From: Rutidosis leptorrhynchoides | Lineage: Eukaryota; Streptophyta; Magnoliopsida; Asterales; Asteraceae | Direction: 5' to 3' | Length of the DNA stretch: 64,000 nucleotides | Assembly (NCBI RefSeq): GCF_046630445.1 | Contig: NC_092336.1 | Location: 505,687,001 to 505,751,000 of the forward strand | Part shown: positions 57,877 to 64,000 of the stretch, one piece after another | Layout: every line of letters starts with the position of its first letter | Position numbering within the stretch: position 1 is the first letter of the stretch | Program-made: the position numbers and the translations under genes | The notes under the pieces: model-generated | Told to the model about the DNA's origin: nothing | The model's database searches: none | What the model saw: the letters and a program-made list of their open reading frames with translations, nothing else

Positions 57877-58145
57877 AATGTTTTGAGAACTAAGAGTTAT
57901 ATACTTCGATAAATTATGTATAATTCTTACATTCGTTAGATCTATTTCGTGCATTTTTTTAATCTTCACCATCATTTTGTAATGGTTTATAATACTATAC
58001 TTGATACTTGAAGTATGGCCTATTTGAATGCATAATCTCAAGTTGATAAGCTGATCATGTGCATTTAGAAATGAACTTATTGTCTTTATAAAGTTTGAGT
58101 AAGCATATAAGCTAACCAACACTTGTATGTATCCTGAACTGAACT
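57877..58145. other. Gap between convergent genes
   Basis: 269 bases hold the 3' ends of GET3A and the subtilase. It is AT-rich with no distinct poly(A) signal I would defend. Confidence 0.5.
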
Positions 58146-61542
<3,397 letters not shown>

Positions 61543-61620
61543 CTTCGGATCTTGTTAACGAGTTATAAGTATCAAAAACTAAGATATAGCATACAAATGT
61601 CATCATTATGAGGATTATAT

Positions 61621-61628
61621 TATAAATA
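61621..61628 (-). promoter_or_regulatory. TATA box candidate for the subtilase
   Basis: The minus strand TATTTATAATA lies about 80 bases before the ATG at 61542, a normal distance for a plant TATA plus short leader. Confidence 0.4.
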
Positions 61629-61649
61629 GAGTACTGTCAACTTGTTAGT

Positions 61650-62800
61650 TGAGTAGAGATCTCAATTGGGAAACTTTAAAGAAAGATATCAAGATTTCTT
61701 CTTCTTATGTTGTGTAAAAAAAGAAATGTCCTATAAAATGTAGATGTCTATCAAAAGCCCTACATCTTTAGGGTCATTTAACAATTTCATTTTGTTTGGA
61801 TTACTTTATTTGAAGACAATGAAAATGTGATTATGGGTCCCATTATGACTTGATGATCAAGATTCCGATTTCTAGTAGATTATGTTGTAACAAAGATACA
61901 TTCTACTATATATCTTTAGCAGGTTCTGTTCATAATGGGTCCATGACATCAAGATTTTGTTGTCCTTTTCCCGTGTAAGCATATAAAAAGTTTGCATTTT
62001 GTAGGTCCTTTATTACTTGTACTGACTGAAAATGTGGATGTTGGGTCGTGGTTAATTTCGCATGAGAAGAAATTAAGAAGGGACGCAGAAAACCGACATT
62101 AATAGAAAGCTTGAAAATCAAAGAGAGAAAATGTGGGAGATCATTGTCTAGATAAGGATGAGTAGCTTGTAAACCATGATCTAAATACTTGTATTCAAAT
62201 GCAAGTCTGTCTCAACTTGTTCTGAACTTCTGATGGTTTCATGAAAATTAGAATGGTAAAATGATTTATCACAGGGGCCCGTAAAAGGAAGTGTTAGATT
62301 TTTTTCCTTGGCTTAAACAACGAATACTATTAAAATTAGAAGGGCAAATTGCCCGAAAAGGTAATGTAAGCTACTCAATTTGACAATTAACGTAACTCCC
62401 AATTTGTACAAGTCCGAAAAGGATTTCAATTTAATTTTTGCACAAGAAAATAATTACGTGCTAAAAAAATTTAATATTAGGGTAATATTCGTCAAATTCA
62501 TTAACAATTGTTAGATAAAAATACACGTTTGGTTCCTGAAGTTTGTTAAAAATTTGCAACACTCATCCTCTTCATCACCATCTTCATCTTCACCATCTTC
62601 ATCTTCACTGATCAATCCCTAACTAAATGATGTTGATTAATCACGGATTGAGTGCAATATGATTGTAATAGAGGATGGGATGTTTGATGATTATTTTGAG
62701 CCCCGATGATCGTCTTTCACTTTAACTATCAAGTGATCAACCACCCCGACCCGGTCTTGATTGTTAATTAGCTTAATTCACCTTTTCGCAATGTAAAAAT
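61650..62800. other. Intergenic region upstream of the subtilase
   Basis: No gene, LTR or RNA feature is recognised. It includes an imperfect (TCATCT)n stretch at 62563-62608. The short ORF at 61930-62121 is not supported. Confidence 0.5.
62563..62608. repeat. Imperfect TCATCT/CACCAT repeat
   Basis: Repeats of CTTCATC and CACCATCTTCATCTT units. Confidence 0.6.
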
Positions 62801-63550
62801 CCCTTGGGCAAAATCGCAAGTAGAAATTACAAAGGTTTAGGCAAAATGGCAGAGAATCAACAACCTATAAATAAGAGGCCAAGCTCCCTATTTATAGGAA
62901 TCGAAATATCCGCGGTCTGCGAATTACTTAACTGTCCGCGAAAACTCAGCGGATTAAACCGCGGTATTTGCATTGATGCGAAAACATAACCGCTGAACTT
63001 TACTTTCAGCGAATATCCCCCAGCTTTGTATTATAATTCGCGTAGCTTTTCCTTTGGCCTTTAGCCAATAAAATATACATATGCAATGCTATGTATATGA
63101 TCAAGTCCCCCCAGTTTATTATGATACATTTTCGCGAAGCCAATGCATCATGATAAACTCTAAAAATAAAGAAGTGTTTCTTAAAATATTTCGCAAACAA
63201 TATTTTATAATTTTTACCGTCCATTTATTACCGTTGCTTTTATTAAGCCCAACGCGTAATTACAACGGTAATTTTTCGCCAATCTGTCAAATCAATACGC
63301 TGTGACGGCTACAAAATTACCGTTTACACGTCGCAGTAATTTTAGCCGTTTAAATGCAATGATTATCCTTTCAACTTGCTCGCCCTAATCCCAATTATAA
63401 ATAACACAATAATCCGCATAAAAACTTTACGCTTTCTCTTTCAATTTCATCTGCAATTAAATTCGTCGAATCACAATCGTACTGTGCAATTAACAATTCC
63501 AACCTTTAATTTCTTCAATTTTATCATCCAATTTTTCTTCCTTTTTGCAA
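62800..63550 (+). promoter_or_regulatory. Probable leader or LTR part of an element at the right edge
   Basis: TATAAATA at 62866-62873 is followed by GC-containing sequence with several CCGCGG/GCGAA blocks and leads to the ATG at 63551. No LTR end or primer site is recognised, and the partner repeat, if any, lies outside the window. Confidence 0.3.
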
Positions 63551-64000
63551 ATGGCGTCATCTTCTTCAATGCATACTCCCGGAGGCTATGTTTCTTATAT
63601 GACGGAAGCAAAACTACAAACCCTGCAAGAATGGTATACGCCACTTGCCCAATTTGTTCCTACCGCGCCTGCGGCAGAACAGCGAGCCGATACTCCCCCT
63701 AAAGGGATGATTTCTGTTTACGAGGCTGCCATTTCTCAAGGCAACCTTCGATTTCCACTTACCCGCTTTTTTCGCAGCGTTTGCGAATACTATAATATCG
63801 CTATGGCACAGTTGCATCCCAACACGATTAACAAGATTGTGCTGTTCGAGATGTTCTGCAATGCCACCAACCAACCACTACTGCTGAACGTTTTTCGTAT
63901 GTGCAATAGCCTGGTGCTATATGATGTGGGGTGGTTTTCTTTCCGCAGTAAACTTGGCGTAATGACTTCACCAAAAGATTCAATTGGGAATTGGCGCAGT
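63551..64000 (+). CDS. Putative gypsy-type transposon protein (PF04195-like), partial
   Basis: The ORF is open from ATG 63551 to the window edge (150 codons). After a Ser/Thr/Pro-rich start (MASSSSMHTPGGYVSYM) it shows the pattern of the plant family named 'putative gypsy type transposon': SVYEAAISQGNLRFPLTRFF, then SVCEYYNIAMAQLHPNTINK, then IVLFEMFCNAT, then FRMCNSL, then GWFSFRSK. Proteins of this family are found in plant retroelements and their relatives; biochemical role unknown. Host origin cannot be excluded from this fragment. Confidence 0.65.
   Translation, partial: MASSSSMHTPGGYVSYMTEAKLQTLQEWYTPLAQFVPTAPAAEQRADTPPKGMISVYEAAISQGNLRFPLTRFFRSVCEYYNIAMAQLHPNTINKIVLFEMFCNATNQPLLLNVFRMCNSLVLYDVGWFSFRSKLGVMTSPKDSIGNWRS

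Overview
This is plant nuclear DNA, and by its retroelement families probably from the daisy family (Asteraceae). That family call is an inference from familiarity with such elements, not from a search. The sequence is AT-rich. It has two spliced host genes with GT..AG introns near the right end and about 52 kb of nested retroelements to their left.

Layout from left to right. (1) 1-8155, minus strand: non-autonomous Ty3/gypsy-type element LARD-1, with 3.3 kb LTRs, no pol, one accessory ORF and one antisense ORF encoding a membrane protein. Its 3' LTR runs off the window. (2) 8156-42280, minus strand: one Ty1/copia element whose gag-pol is cut into three blocks by two younger plus-strand elements. 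One is an Athila-like element (14963-27963, target duplication AGATA/AGGTA). The other is a Tekay/Del-like chromovirus, gypsy-A (28654-41804, perfect target duplication TACAT). The Athila-like element has lost its RT-integrase region and in that place carries a third, minus-strand, Athila-related non-autonomous element, C (20877-25918), itself truncated. (3) 42281-51899, plus strand: LARD-2, a second member of the LARD-1 family in the opposite orientation, with a chimeric 5' LTR. (4) 51900-54054: short transposons (a hAT MITE inside a Stowaway MITE) and a probable A-tailed retroposon. (5) 54055-57876, plus strand: complete seven-exon GET3A gene, the ATPase that delivers tail-anchored proteins to the ER. 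(6) 58146-61542, minus strand: complete eleven-exon subtilisin-like protease gene (cucumisin/SBT4 type), tail-to-tail with GET3A. (7) 62800-64000: probable leader and the start of an ORF of the 'putative gypsy type transposon' family, running off the right edge.

The most interesting material is in the gypsy-type elements. Gypsy-A carries an intact ORF for an F-box protein between its 5' LTR and gag. Its two LTRs are almost identical, yet its integrase is broken by a stop codon and two small deletions, which suggests mobilisation in trans. LARD-1 has an antisense three-helix membrane-protein ORF behind a TATA box that LARD-2 also keeps. Gypsy-A and both LARDs share the initiator-tRNA-Met primer site, a hairpin plus polypurine-like motif at the 3' LTR, and a second internal copy of that motif. 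That is consistent with the LARDs using chromovirus proteins.

LTR borders, target duplications and splice sites were read directly from the sequence. Family and domain names are from recognition. Divergence values are counts by eye. No database search was run.
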